Shown here one piece after another: positions 10,801 to 23,139 of a stretch of DNA of 64,000 bases. Every line of letters begins with the position of its first letter. Position 1 is the stretch's first letter. The translations under genes were made by a program, and so were the position numbers. The stretch is from Ixodes scapularis (lineage: Eukaryota > Arthropoda > Arachnida > Ixodida > Ixodidae), in NCBI RefSeq assembly GCF_016920785.2, contig NW_024609857.1, positions 194,383,027-194,447,026 on the forward strand, read 5' to 3'. The notes under the pieces are model-generated. The model saw only the letters and a list, made by a program, of their open reading frames with translations. It was not told the origin of the DNA and did no database searches.

Positions 10801-10947
10801 TGTTAGCATCCTGCTGAGCACGAGAGCTCAGAGAGAGACGAGGACGACGATGAGCACCCGCGAAACATGCAACAATACGAATGTTAAAAGCTCTATGCAT
10901 ATAAAATGCTTTCTACCTTTTGACAACTGCGTAGTTGACGACTAACA
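10801..10947 (+). repeat. 5' LTR of a Ty3/gypsy element (147 bp)
   Basis: Begins TGTTAGCATCC and ends GACGACTAACA, a standard TG...CA LTR with a 6-bp inverted end (TGTTAG/CTAACA). It matches 16178-16324 at about 93 percent (about ten differences in 147). The flanking tetramers CGTG and TGTG are similar but not identical, so the target duplication is decayed or only partly preserved. A primer-binding site was not identified. Confidence 0.9.
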
Positions 10948-11052
10948 AATCAGAAGTGTGATGAGTACGTCTGCGACCTGTACACGGTGAGCAGCTTTAT
11001 TCTACGATTCTCAAAGCGGTAGAAACTGTGTCATCGGACCAGCTCGTTCTAC

Positions 11053-11443
11053 AGGGGTGCTATGTTGCGCTTTTTGGACTCCCAGGGGTGCTATGCTGCG
11101 CTTTTTGCACTCCCAGGAGACTTGGAAGAGGGAAGTGACGTCAACGACACAGCAAATGCAGATTGGATGTTGACAGAAGAAAACAAAATCAACACCCAAT
11201 CTGCGTTTGCTGTGTCGTTGACGTCACTTCCCTCTTCGCAGTCTCCTGGGAGTGCAAAAAGCGCAACATAGCCCCCCAGGAGACTAGGGAGAGGGAAGTG
11301 ACGTCAACGACACAGCAAACGCAGATTCGGTGTTGATTTCGTTTTCTTCCGTCAACATCCAATCTGCGTTTGCTGTGTCGTTGACGTCACTTCCCTCTCC
11401 CTAGTCGCCGTGGGAGTCCAAAAAGCGCAACATAGCACCCCAG
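11053..11443. repeat. Two tandem hairpin units in the gypsy leader
   Basis: Two foldback units lie in tandem (about 11087-11272 and 11273-11440). Each has arms containing AGGGAAGTGACGTCAACGAC and the complement, separated by a short loop. The whole block starts and ends with a shared inverted repeat (GGGGTGCTATGTTGCGC and complement). It looks like a MITE that duplicated or nested into itself after inserting in the leader. The unit ends three bases before the gag ATG at 11444. Confidence 0.75.
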
Positions 11444-12630
11444 ATGACTGACAGCACCGGGCACGATCTACGAAGGCAGGGGCGCTTGCGAAGCCGTCCG
11501 CCGGGTGCAAGCCAAGGTTACTGCGAAAGAACAGGCCATAAAGAAATCACGAGCGTGGCTGTCGTAGACAACACTCGATTCCTTCAGCAACCTGACGAAG
11601 CGAATCCTGTAGCTGTGACTGCTGGTATCGACGACACCGACGGAGTCGCTGATGCGTTAGAGAACCATCAGGCAACGGAAGTTCGTGCATCAAATGAATA
11701 CTTTGCTACACTGCTGCAAACGGCTATCCAGAGTGCCGTGCGGGAGGCGATGAGCGGCATGGCTACGCTTCTTCGTGCCGGCCAACAGCCACTTCAAGAC
11801 GCGCGACCACCTGCGGACTCTGGAAAGCTTGTATACCTGTCTTTAATCCTGCGGTATTTCCATCGCAAACAGTAGAACAATGGATCAAAAAAGTTGAACT
11901 TTCCACAATCTACGCGTGGAGTGATCGACAGACGTCGTGCTTTGCCATCACGAAACTGGAAGGGGTTGCAAAGGCATGGTATGATGGATTTTCGAGCGCA
12001 CAGCGATCATGGCAAGAGTGGAAAGATGAATTGAAAAGATTGTTCCCAGATGTGAAAAGCTGTCAGCGTCGCCATCAGGAGATGGTGGTTCGAAAACGAC
12101 GAAAGGGTGAGAACATCGAATTGCACTTTCATGAAAAGGTTAGCCTCGCCCGTCTCTGTCAACTCCCTGAAAATCAAATTGTTAAGTAAGTCGTCACTGG
12201 TCTTGATGACGAGGCGATGGTGCGAAGTTTAAGCGTTGGAACTTTGTTTACGCCAGAGTCATTGCTTGAGTGCCTTAAGCGTATAGACGACCGACTCGCC
12301 GTGGTCAAGGCAACACCCACCCGAAACAAACGTCAGCCTCAATCAGGTGGATCGCATGACCAAGTCGAAGCGCGGAACGAAATCGGCGCCCGGGCAGCAG
12401 GCCCGTCGGGTGATAATAACGGACGAAGGCCTTTGTATAACCACAACGGAGAGTCATTATGCTTTACCTGCGACGACTACGGACATTTTGCAATTCACTG
12501 TACTGAACCGCAAAAGCGGAAACGATACGAAAAATGCCAGCGTGCTGGTCATGCGGTTTCCAACTGCAGATTTAATATCAAGGAAACTTTTCCGAAGACA
12601 CACTGCCTGGAAAGTAAAGAAATAGTTGGC
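11444..12630 (+). pseudogene. gag: gypsy gag remnant with zinc knuckles
   Basis: Starts at ATG 11444. The first frame stops at 11875, but homology continues in another frame from about 11855 (SQTVEQWIKKVEL, then AKAWYDGF), then past a TAA near 12190 into the frame 12217-12957. The nucleocapsid holds one complete CCHC knuckle, CFTCDDYGHFAIHC near 12460, and a second (YEKCQRAGHAVSNC) whose first Cys is replaced by Tyr. Gag would form the particle and bind element RNA. With a frameshift, a stop and a broken knuckle it is not functional. Confidence 0.8.
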
Positions 12631-15600
12631 GCACGAAATGAGAAATACTTTCAAGAGGCACTGATCGACGGGAAGCCAGTCAAGGCATACTTGGACCTTG
12701 GTAGTCAATGCATTACGCTTCGTCAGGCGGACGCCGACTACCTCGGTATTGCATATACGAAGCCTACAGATACGTGCGAAATTGGAGGCTACGGTTCTGG
12801 TCACGTGATTCCTTGTGGAATCACCCAAGCGCATCTCACCGTCGAGTCGACCAGGCCAGTGCAGAAGTGCCCATCTACATCGTTCCAAGTGATGTCCAGG
12901 CAATTCCACTGCTTGTTGGCCAACCGTTCCCGGATCAGCCCCACATTACCGTTGTAAGACGTGAAAACGTTCTACGAATTTTCGAAGAGAACGAGAGTGC
13001 TGATGATGAGGACGACCGGCTTAGAGGCATCAACGCCCCAAACCTTCCACCCCGTCGTGCCACGTTATGGGCAAAGGAGTCAACGGTCATAACCCCCGGG
13101 TACATTGGCATTGTCACCTGATCAGCGGGAGGCGAAAAAGACGGCGACGTTTACGTCGATGCCCAACTTCGTATGCAAGAGGGTAAGGAGCATTGCTTGC
13201 CCTCCTGCATTATCCATGTAGACAAAGATGGGACTTCGTTCTTGCCAGTCCTAAATGTTTCGGATTCCGCTATTCATGTTAAGCAAGGAAAAGTGACTGC
13301 ACGGGGCTCTTGGTGCCACGAGAAAGATACAATGTGGTCTTGCGACCACATTGTATCTTCGAAATGTCTAATACCTTTTAGGCCAGAAGGTGTGCGCACG
13401 GGAACCGCATTAACATCTGATGAATTCAAACGACTTCTCAAATTGATCAACGCGCATCGTGATTGTTTTGCGGATAACGTCTTTGAGTTGGGAACCACAA
13501 ACAAGGCCGAAATGAAAACTGATATCGCAGAAGATGCGAAACCGGTATCTTTTCGACCGTATCGTCTACCGTACAATCAGCGACTGATAGTAAACAAAGC
13601 TATCGAAGAGCTGAAAGAGGCGTGTATTTTTGCGACTCCTCGTCCGAGTACGCCAGTCCGTTGCTTGTTGTGAAGAAAAAGACAGGCGAGGAACGTTTGT
13701 GCGTTGATTACAAAGCACTCAACAGGGTCATTAAGAAGGACAAATACCCGCTTCCCTTGATCGAAGACCAGTTGGACCGACTACATGACAAGCGCTATTT
13801 TACGACTCTTGACTTGACGTCAGGGTATTATCAAAGTCCGATGTCCAAAGAATCACAAGCGAAGACGGCGTTTGTAACTCCCGATGGACACTACGAGGTT
13901 ATAAAAATGCCGTTCGGACTGACCAACGCCTCAGCGCTGTTTCAAAAAAAGATGAACGTCGTATTGGGATCCTAGCGTTACGAAGTGGCTCAAGCGTACA
14001 TGGATGATATTCTCATCCCGTCGCGGGACTTCAAAGAAGGTTTTGATCATTTGCAAAAAGTGTTCCAAGTTCTTCGAGAAGCGAGACTGACACTTCGCTT
14101 AAGCAAATGCGTGTTCATGGCGGAAACAATAAACTACCTGGGATTCGAAATCGGAACCACAGGACTCAGGCCAGGTGAAGGAAAAGTAAAGCCGGTGACT
14201 GACTTCCCAACACCGAGAAACGTCCACGAAGTAAGGCGGTTTAGTGGCCTTGCAAGCTATTTTAGGCGTTTCCTGAAGAACTTGGCAGCGCTAGCCGAAC
14301 CTCTGACAAGGCTTTTGAAGAGCAATACTTCTTAGCGATGGACTGAGGAACAAGATTCCGCATTTTCTTTTCTGAAAGTGCGTTTGCAGGAGAGACCAAT
14401 TCTGGCACTATACAACCACGAGCCCCAACGGAAGTGCACACCTATGCAAGCAAAAATGGTTTGGGGGGGCATGTTGCTGCAGCGCCAGTTAGACGGACAA
14501 TTTAATCCCGTAATTTCTGTGAGCCATCAGACGTCCAAGGCGGAACAAATGTACCATTCCTACGAGCTTGAGGCCCTCGCAGTCGTTTGGACTCTTGAGC
14601 GGCTTTAGGTTTACCTCTCTGGTGTCGACTTCACTGTAGTCACGGACTGCAACGCCCTGCGAGGCACGTTGAATAAGCGCGATATGTTGCCGCAGATTGC
14701 TCGCTGATGGTTACGATTACAAGAGTTCACGTTTAGTGTTGATCATCGATCCGGTACGTCTATGACCCACGTGGACGCTTTGAGCCGGTCTAGTAGTGGT
14801 CAAGCTGAAGACGTCGCTATTTGTGATGGTCTACACGTCCTGCCAGCTACAGTGATTGATTTTGACGACTGGCTGATAGCAGTACAACGTCAGGACCCTG
14901 AGGTCAACAAGGTATGGGACATATTACGAAAGCCAGCAAAGTCGAAGGAAGACCAACGTCTTCACGAACAGTACGAGCTACGGAGCGACGTTGTTTTCAG
15001 AAAAAACGCAACACAGAAGATGTCGTGGGTAGCACCGCAGAATCTGCGTTGGCAGGTCGATCGGCGCTGCCGCGACGATCTCGGACGCCTGGGATTAGAA
15101 AAAGCGTTGAAGAAGATGCAGGAAAAGTATTGGTTTCCTAGATTAAAACGATATGCTCGCAGGTACATCGCATCGTGTCTAGAATGTGTTCATCACAAGA
15201 CTCCGATAGGCAGAAAGCATGGATGTTGCATTCCACTGAGAACGTTGGCCTGCCTTTTCACACGATTCATATTGATCATCTGGGACCATTTCCACGGAGC
15301 AGACATGGGAACACTTATTTGATCGTAAATGTGGATGCATTTACCAAGTTTGTACTCCTGAGACCCGCAAGAAACACTAGCGCACAACCAACTGTTTCGT
15401 TCTTGAATAACATCGTTGGCCTTTTCGGTCCTCCAGCAAGGGTTATTACAGACAGAGGTGGAGCTTACACAAGCAATGCTTTCCGGAGGTGTTGTCGTGC
15501 ACTCAACATTGCTTATGTGCTGAACTCTACTGCAGACCCGCGAGCGAATGGACAAGTGGAGCGGTACAATAGAGTTGTCACTACATCAATCGCCACCTTG

Positions 15601-16152
15601 ACCACCGACGTTGAAGGCAGGGATTGGGACGAGTTGTGGGAACAAGTTCAGTGGAGTCTCAACAACACTCTCTAGAAGGCCACTCGTACGACGCCCTTCC
15701 GGCTGCTGTTCGCTTACGAGTCTAGACATTTTAAGGAAGATTCCCTCGAAGACGCACTATTGGACAAAACCGACGTAACTGAAACTGAGATGGCGACAAG
15801 ACGACAAGCGGCCATACACGCCATTCGTACAGATCAGGATAAACAGCAACGTCGCTACAATAAGAAGCGGTGCAGCGCTTCGACCTTTGAGCCCGAAGAC
15901 ATCGTCGTGGTGGAGAGAGAATCACTTCCGATAGGACATTGAAGGAAGCTTTTAAAAAAGTTTCAAGGTCCCTACGTAGTAACGGAGAAGCTTCCAAATG
16001 ACACATATCGTATAAAAGACATTCCGGGCCGATCACTTACTCAACGTTTCTACACGTCTATGGCCCCGATTTACAAGATGAAACGTTACTATGTCTTCGA
16101 CTTAGACGACGAACCCGATCATGACGACTGCGAAGACAAAGAAGACAATTGA
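12631..16152 (+). pseudogene. pol: gypsy pol remnant: protease, RT, RNase H, integrase
   Basis: Domains in order: protease with YLDLGSQCITLR near 12690 (the DLGS form in place of the usual DTG/DSG); RT from about 13620 with CVDYKALN, MPFGLTNA and the catalytic AYMDD at 13994-14008; RNase H from about 14340, where the expected TDAS catalytic motif reads MQAK; and integrase with IHIDHLGPFP near 15265, VITDRGGAY near 15445 and GQVERYN near 15550 supplying the D,D,E triad. The integrase zinc-binding segment is damaged: the first His is missing before DDLGRLGL, while CLEC survives. Frames change near 12850, 13640 and 15170, with in-frame stops near 13974, 14335, 14606, 14706, 15675 and 15940. Clade placement within Ty3/gypsy is not attempted. 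Confidence 0.85.
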
Positions 16153-16177
16153 GGCAATTGTTCACAGGATGGCCGAG

Positions 16178-16324
16178 TGTTAGCATCCTGCTCAGCACGA
16201 GAGCTCAGGGAGAGACGAGGACGACGATGAGCACCCGCGAAACGTGCAACGATACGAACGTTAAAAGCTCTGTACATGTAAAATGCTTTCTACCTCTTGA
16301 CAACTGCGTATTTGACGACTAACA
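16178..16324 (+). repeat. 3' LTR of the Ty3/gypsy element (147 bp)
   Basis: Same length and same TGTTAG/CTAACA ends as the 5' LTR. No clear polypurine tract precedes it; the upstream bases read AGGATGGCCGAG. Confidence 0.9.
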
Positions 16325-16780
16325 TGTGCTTGAATGAAAGGTCATGCTTGCGTTGGCTCCCACTAGCTCCCACGTTGCTGAAAACGTCGGGTGCTAATTT
16401 TAAACTTGCCACGGTTGTTTGCAAAACTAACCAAAAATCTAGTGTACAAATGAAAACAGCCAATGGGGATTTTTTTGTTTTTTTTTTAGATTTTATACCT
16501 CCAGACAATCATCGGACATAAGCTCGCCACTTTAGGACTTCACCTGCACGAAGGCTTAATGGAAGGAACGTTATATTTGATCACTGATTTTGATATGAGG
16601 ACCGAATACTTCTTTATGGGGACCGAGAAGTCCAATCAGAAATGTCTAAAACTTTCACCTTCGTTTATATAAAAAAGAAAAAGAACCCTACAATTTAGTG
16701 TAATAAAACATACTACACCGACCTGACCTAGCAATATTACTAACACTTTAATCACGCCTTTTTTCCCATGGGGGAACAGC
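16325..16780. other. Unassigned sequence after the gypsy element
   Basis: Short frames on both strands around 16290-16520 overlap the LTR end and have no motif. Composition is mixed, turning AT-rich downstream. Confidence 0.3.
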
Positions 16781-17000
16781 ATCTTTGCGCGACCAGGGAC
16801 ACCAATAAGGAAAATACAGGAACTGGTACAATACGAAAAGAAGACTGTGGCTGGGGATAAGCGCGATTAACGATCCTCAGAACTCTAGTGGACCCCACAT
16901 TTGCTTCCGCGCCAAAGTTATGACCTAAAAAGCAAACGCGTGACCGATTGTCAATGGTCATTGAGTTCGGTCTTTGATCTTGTAGCATGTGACCTTTCCC
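16780..17000 (-). pseudogene. Relic of a Penelope-like element C-terminus
   Basis: The minus strand around 16885-16985 aligns with the C-terminal region of the PLE at 36 kb. There is a conserved order of GTCACATGC-like, ATGGTCTATGAGTT-like and GGACCCCACCTTTG-like blocks, and a weak protein match (GAEANVGSTRVLRI against REQRWGPSRFVES). It is heavily diverged and far too short to encode anything. Confidence 0.45.
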
Positions 17001-18145
17001 GCGTATTTTTTTTAATTATAGAAATTATATTTATATTTAGAGATATAAAACGAACAATAAATGTATTTTTGTTTTAGTTTTATTAAGTCTACAAAATACG
17101 CGATATAATTTTAATTTTATTCGGGAGACTTCACAGAGGCAACGTTACATGGGACAAGCTCAGCGGCACACCAAAATAGCCCTGCATGACGTTTTTATGC
17201 TTTTTTGACGGCTTATAACTTTCTTTCTATGTATTTTACAATTATAAATTTAATGTCATATTCAAGAGCTGTTTCTCAACGATACTTTAATGGCTCGATA
17301 TTACGATTATTTTTAGATTTTATTTAATTATTCAGCTTTTAATAGACCACAGCCTCTAATATTGAAATTTTTTTTTCTCGAGTTTTAACGTCCCATCGTC
17401 CACAATATTTTACGTGCGCGTTCGGTTGGATGTAATAACATGAAAAAGTAAGCAATGAACTGTACAGATAATGTATATTTTAAAATAAAAAAATAAAGTT
17501 TAAAATGGTATAATGCTACGGCGCTATAAAAACGGAATCACGTCAACTAATCAAATAACGAGACATTAAATTATGAAGTATCCTTCGATATTGCCATTTC
17601 CACAACTTCCATATTGATATATTACACGTTAATAATGTTATAAGACCTCAAACTTTTCCCATTCAGTTACGGCAAATTCTAGTTTCTTAATATAAAATAC
17701 AAATGGCGACACGTGTTCAAGAAGAGCTTGATGTGCATTTTCCGTCGTGTGCCGCTTGGAACGCCACGTGAAAGCCAGAAAAAACGCCGTATGTCAGGGT
17801 GTCAGATGCCTGGATGCCCGCAGTGACCGAGCCACAGATGTGGGAACAACAGGCGCGAGGCTGCGGGTGCACCACAGCTACTTTTGCGCGCGTTCTACTC
17901 TGCGTCGGTTCACTGGTTCACATGCCCGACGCGATCCAAATGAAATGGGTGCCATGAAATGCATTCTGCCATTTCAGATTTCGCCACGTATGCGAAAACA
18001 TTTTCATGTTTTTATCACTTGCAAAAATCATTTTCGCAAGCGAACTATGCTTGTCGGAATGGATCGACTATATTTTGTTTCAAAAACCACCTCGGTGGCT
18101 CTTAAGTAGCAATGATATTAAAACGAAACACAAAAAAATTAAATT
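17001..18145. other. AT-rich unassigned region
   Basis: 17000-17700 is strongly AT-rich with poly-A/T runs and no frame. 17747-18109 has a 120-codon frame without recognisable motifs, probably fortuitous. No terminal inverted repeats were found. Confidence 0.35.
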
Positions 18146-18149
18146 GTCT

Positions 18150-18300
18150 CGGTGTCCCTGAGCTAACGCGCTGGCCAATGAACCCATATTTGTCGGGTTT
18201 AAATATCGGCCGAAGTGCCCGCAATCCTACGGAGGCCAATCTGAGATTTCGGTTGCACGTCAAAAAATCTCCAGTTAGTCAAAATAAACCCACATTTTAT
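18150..18300 (+). repeat. Ruka-like SINE, diverged, plus strand
   Basis: Aligns in sense orientation with the SINE at 36662-36869. It has the tRNA-like head (CTCGGTGTCC...GCGCTGGCC) and a body block TTTCGGTTGCACGTCAAAA followed by a CT(A)GTTAGTC-like segment. Both ends are diverged and no target duplication is visible. Confidence 0.5.
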
Positions 18301-18801
18301 TTTTATTGGGACCTGTTAAGTGATTTTTGTTGGTTTGGCTTGTGAGAAACTAAGATCTGAAAATTTGCTTTGCTTTACCTTAGTTCGGAGCGCAGCCAAC
18401 GCTACGGGCTGGTGAAGCCACTGAAGCATCGCAAAGAGCGCGAGGTTAAGCTGTTTCTGTGCCTGTGCGGTCGGGCTAAACTAGAGCCACTAAATAAGCC
18501 ACGCTTGATACACATCCTGGTGCTTAAAATGATGGTTGTCATTTATTTGAAGATTTATCTGAAATCACAAGAAACGCTTTTCCGTCCTCCCCAAAATGTT
18601 TAAACTGTTCAAAAAAAAGGAAAGCAATATTACATGAGCTACCTGACACCGAAGCTAATGCTGAGGAAGTCGCACTTTTGAATCACGACGATCGACAGTT
18701 GCGTTTGATTTGTTACTAACCAACAAGATGGCAGCGCCCACAACAATATCGGTGGAAAAGTGCCGATACTCTAAGCGTAGCTCATTTGGTTTACCTCACA
18801 G
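18301..18801. other. Unassigned
   Basis: Mixed composition, one 77-codon frame (18370-18603) lacking motifs. Nothing else supported. Confidence 0.3.
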
Positions 18802-18809
18802 GCTAAACC

Positions 18810-21050
18810 TAGAGCCACTCTATATGGCAGCATAGCTGCCAGAGTAGCGCCACGCTTTTCCCTGTGCCGCCTCTCACCGTGATTGGTAACACGCGGTACC
18901 ATAGCAACGAGCTGAGCTGGCTCGGTTCCCTTAGCAACTGAGTGACTACTCGTCACGTGACCTCGCAAGAGCCGTGATGCCACCGGTAAGATGGCAGCGC
19001 CCAGAGCTGGGGTATACGAGTTTGTTCGGTGCGCGGTAGTCGTAATGTGCCGCTGCTTGCCGACGATTTCGGACTTCTTCGTGCTCTCTGAGGCAGGTAT
19101 AACGTGAAGATCTGAGAGAATGTGACTTTATATCTTTTCTGTGCAAGATCGCTCTGGATATTAGCACCTGTGCGACAGCATCAGTCATATCGCCGTAGCG
19201 GTGCTCGGATTCCTGCATGCGTTGGAGAATCGATAAGACATTCTGCCATGCAATTTTCGCATATATACTTCTAGCCTTGTTTGAACGTTGAAATGTCTGA
19301 GAATCAATGCAAATTGTATGCGTCGCGTGTTGGACCTTGGGGAAGTTGTTTCCGCCCAAGTTAACCGTGTAATCACAAACTTTTAGCGAGGAACCTCCTG
19401 CGATCTGTACGTTTTGTACTAATCAACGATTTTACGATATAGCTTTTAGGATAACATCTGCGCATTTTCTAGCTTCCTTTGAATGTTGGAATTTCTGAGA
19501 ATCGAAACGAAAGGTATACGTCTTGTGTAGGGCCTAGGGGAAGCTGTTTCAGTCCTGGTTCACCGAATAATCAGAGCAACTTTCAGCGAGGAAGCGCACG
19601 CGACCTTTAACCTTTTGTACTCATCGACGATTTTACGAATTGACAGTTTTGAAGACTTTGATAAATGTCCTTACGTTGAAACACCTTGCATTTGATCGCA
19701 GTGTTTTTTGGTTTGTGTTTTTCAAGTGACAAGCTGGCGTTTGCTCAAATGACGTATATGAATTGACCTGCTCTATAAGAAGGCATCAACACTTTACCAT
19801 TAAATTTATATGCTCAGAAGTGTGTTCGTTTTTGTAATTAACAAGTTACAGACAATTATTTTTTACGAGTGTAATATTTATTTTCTGTAGCTGGGTCCGC
19901 TTTGTACTCATTAATGTCAGTGTGCTATAATGCTGCCATCATGTGTGTATGGTTCTAAATATCCTCTTTGCAATGCCTACAAAAGCTAAAATGACATCAG
20001 CCGACCCCAGCTCACGCATTTGACACAAAAACTGCGTCACTCGGACGTATGCGCTCGACAACAATCAATTCGTCGATGAATATTTGAGTTCGCGTTCGTG
20101 GCCAATGAGTGCACATGAGTGCACTGGCGAATGACAGGTTCTATGGTGTGCTTAAAAAGCACGGTGAAAGCTTGGGGTCATCGCACCGGTGACCTAGCAT
20201 GTCACGACCACGTGATTCCACTGTTCTCTTTTGAGTTGAGGATTAAAGCTAAGGAAGAAGAAGTTAAAGAATCATTTCATGGCCTCTTTAACACGGGTAT
20301 GCGTGCTACACCAGATAAAAATATTGACATTTTGCATGCCGGTAAACTTCCGGACGACCACTTGGCCTGTCGGCAAGAACACCTCATATCCGGCGTCCAT
20401 CTCTTTTGATGGCGTTAACAGTCCTGTGTAGACCACCGTGCTGTCCTTCTTGGTTGAACCCCGTCGACTGTTCATCGGCCAAAACAAGGGTGATACCGTC
20501 GTCGACGTCGCTCCTCGCTAGTCGGCGACAAAATCTCCTCTTGAATGAAAGATTGACTCATGAAGAAGTATGGTGCTAAGCATACATTTTCTTACTATGG
20601 GGCAGTCGAGCAGCAGTCATGTCCCAAGGCAATCGTCCTGCTGTGGCCGGCGTAATCGGATTTTGTTCCATAGAAGCGAAGTCCGAAAGTACAATGGTAC
20701 GTTCGTCCCACGAAGTGGCCGCCATCCCGGCGGCGCGGAAAACCAATCGCCTTGTCCGTGCACGCTGCAAAGCGTCTCATTTCACAGAAGAAACGGGCAC
20801 CACTCCTCCAGAGGCCCGTGCCGTACTGCCATGCAAAGCGTCTTTTAGGTCTTTTACCACTTTTCAATTAGCGAATGGAGATATCAACGAGATAAAGTTT
20901 GCCGCTCGGCGTCGCTAGCAGTACGGTTACCATAGAAACCTCCCAGGCCCAAAATGGAGATCACTATAGGCGCTTCTGACGTCGTGCATCTAGATAATTT
21001 TGCGTCGTGTCGCTACTCTGGCAGCTACGCTGCCATATAGAGTGGCTCTA
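18810..21050. mobile_element. 2.24-kb TIR transposon with 8-bp target duplication
   Basis: Ends carry a terminal inverted repeat of roughly 40-50 bp starting TAGAGCCACTCTATATGGCA, with CAGCTATGCTGCC-type continuation and few mismatches. GCTAAACC lies immediately outside at 18802-18809 and 21051-21058. An 8-bp duplication suits hAT- or P-like elements. The interior has no recognisable transposase. It includes a diverged tandem duplication at 19270-19650 and unassigned frames of up to 99 codons at 20119-20918, so it is probably non-autonomous or a decayed element. Confidence 0.8.
19270..19650. repeat. Diverged tandem duplication of about 190 bp
   Basis: Two adjacent units share TGTCTGAGAATC / TTTCTGAGAATC, GGGGAAGTTGTTTC / GGGGAAGCTGTTTC, TTTTAGCGAGGAA / TTTCAGCGAGGAA and TCAACGATTTTACGA / TCGACGATTTTACGA in the same order. 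It lies inside the 2.24-kb TIR element. Confidence 0.65.
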
Positions 21051-21058
21051 GCTAAACC

Positions 21059-21590
21059 TAAGCTAAATCAAGTGCGGTGGGGGATCGTTGGCCGAGTGTG
21101 TTCTGGCACCGCAGACCGAGCACGTGGAGGAATGCTGGAGCGCGAGCTCCGTTCAGAGCACGGAGGTCACGCTGCAGAACCTGTGGGGACTAGATCCCCT
21201 CGATGTGTTTGCGTTGGTCTTTCAAGTAACGTCAAATGTGCGAGTGCACGAGGCCCGTCTCTCGAGCGGCACTTGGAGGCAAATGGCGGCGCAGCACTAA
21301 AATGACTGGCCCTTGAAAGAGAATGGCGGTGGAGCACCCGCTCGTGGCGCGTGTCTTGCGCGTTTCCACAACAGTGGTTGGCGGTACTTGTAAAAAACAC
21401 CTTTTATCAAGGCGCTTTAGGTTCAGTCGCCCACCTGCATCCTACCGTCGTGCGATCGTGTACCATTTATACTGCGTAATGCACGTTAAAGACCCGAGCT
21501 AACAGTTGTACTGCACCTTTTATAATCTTCAACGGGTAACAATGTCGCCCTACGAAACTGCTGCTCTCTAAAAGAACTAACGACTAATTT
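21059..21590 (+). other. Possible coding exon, unproven, plus flank
   Basis: A plus frame at 21088-21300 is compositionally coding-like and could start after an acceptor-like CACCGCAG near 21115. A weak donor-like CAAGTAACG lies near 21230. I recognise no domain, and the alternative is random GC-rich frame. The rest of the interval has nothing of note. Confidence 0.2.
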
Positions 21591-22690
21591 TGAATGCGCC
21601 CTTACATTGCACTTTAATGTGTGTTCACGTGTTCGCGTTCTGTTTTTATTTTTCTACGTCTTTGATTATGCGGTTTTTACTTATGATGAAACAGACTATA
21701 GTTGTCGGACTTCTGGAAAATATTATATTACTAAGAAAATGGCACGTGAACGCAAAAGACAAAAAAACACATACACATAGGCGCACTTATTAAAAATAAT
21801 TGAAATAATAGAGTTGATTATGTGTTTTCAAAGGTTTAAGCACACCAAAGGCTATAAAAGCAACCTCGATGCTTTGTATGGTGCGCTTGTTCTCTGGAAG
21901 TGTAGTTCAGGGCAGTATGCTCGCATTTGTATGTTCCGCTTCGCTCGCACGATAAAATCAAATACTTTACTGGTAATGTATTTTCTGAAACAAAGCTACC
22001 TTCTGCATATGTGCAATGCCCTTAGTTTCGCGTGATTACACGCTTGTTTATCATTTTTGTTTTTGTCTCCCACAGCGATTCAGTTCGTGCTCTTTTGTGT
22101 GCTACATGCACAGAGACCAAGGTAACCCAAGGGCATTCTATTTCGCGGATTGTAAAAAAACCTATGCTACTTGCCACATGGGCCACAATCAATACAAAAT
22201 ATTCCATAAGCTTCACATCTGACCGCTGGCGTGAGTAAACATTGTTGTTTGTCGAGAACAATTCCGATTGTATGAAATCACGTGGGAAAAACTCGTTCTA
22301 AGCGCACGACCGTTAGCATTCAGTGAATACTCATAATCGGCGCCGAGATGATTGGTAGCTGTCAGCGGGTGGAATTTTCTATCAACCCAGAGTTAGAATG
22401 TTTCCTTCTTTCTGCTGTAAGCAAACAGGAGACAACTTACACCAAATATTATGGTAACAAAGTACTATGAACATTCAAACATTACTGCCTGAGCAGTATA
22501 TGCGTGCAAGCGTTAGCTTTTGATGCACGTTTAACTTTCGATACACTCAACGCTAGTGTAAAATCTAGCACTGTTTCAGTCTTAATCAGCGTACCATGTG
22601 CGTGTTTTATGCAACGTCAAACTCTACCCGTTTGAATCTTTTTCATTCTTGCACACCAGTACTTGCACGCATAAATTCCCAAATTAAGAC
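21591..22690. other. Unassigned AT-rich stretch
   Basis: Several overlapping 60-80-codon frames on both strands at 21590-22260 without motif; 22260-22690 has none. No repeat structure was seen. Confidence 0.3.
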
Positions 22691-22699
22691 TGGTAAAAA

Positions 22700-23131
22700 A
22701 TGTCACAAATTATCTACAGTTTTTTTTTTACCGCAAAATAAATTACACATCGCCTAACGCTCATTCTCCGCCCAGAGGTAGCGCTAGGTCACAACCAGAT
22801 GCCAAAGTTTCATCCCGAACGGACACCTTATTCAAAAGTTATAAGTGATTTCTGAAAATTTCAATGGGAAAATGGAGCCCATTTTTGCCCGTTTTCAGTT
22901 TCTGCTGCCCATAGAGCCCCATGCATTCGAAAACTACGTCGGCCGCCGTTTTCCCATTGAACTTTTCAGAAAATCACTTATAACTTTTGAATAAGGTATC
23001 GGATCGGGCTGAAACTTTGACCTCTGGCTGTGACCTCTAGCGTTACCTTTGGGCGGAGAATGAGCGTCCGGCGATGCCTAGTTTATTCTTGCGGTAAAAA
23101 AAAATATGTAATTATTTTTTGTGACACACTG
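22700..23131. mobile_element. Foldback MITE, mariner-like ends
   Basis: Long inverted arms (about 22730-22905 and 22930-23100) share TTACCGCAA, CGCTCATTCTCCGCCCA, CTTATTCAAAAGTTATAAGT and TTCAATGGGAAAA. The right end is CACTG next to TA at 23132-23133, with a TGTCACAAA subterminal motif on both sides. This fits a Tc1/mariner-type MITE with TA target, but the left boundary is not exact. Confidence 0.7.
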
Positions 23132-23139
23132 TACATTGC

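Larger units (their letters stand above)
10801..16324 (+). mobile_element. Ty3/gypsy LTR retrotransposon, full length but decayed
   Basis: The element is 5.5 kb with 147-bp LTRs at both ends and gag, protease, RT, RNase H and integrase in the usual gypsy order on the plus strand. Numerous stops and frameshifts show it is inactive. LTR divergence of about 7 percent agrees with an old insertion. An unusual pair of tandem hairpins occupies the leader, ending directly at the gag start codon. Confidence 0.9.
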
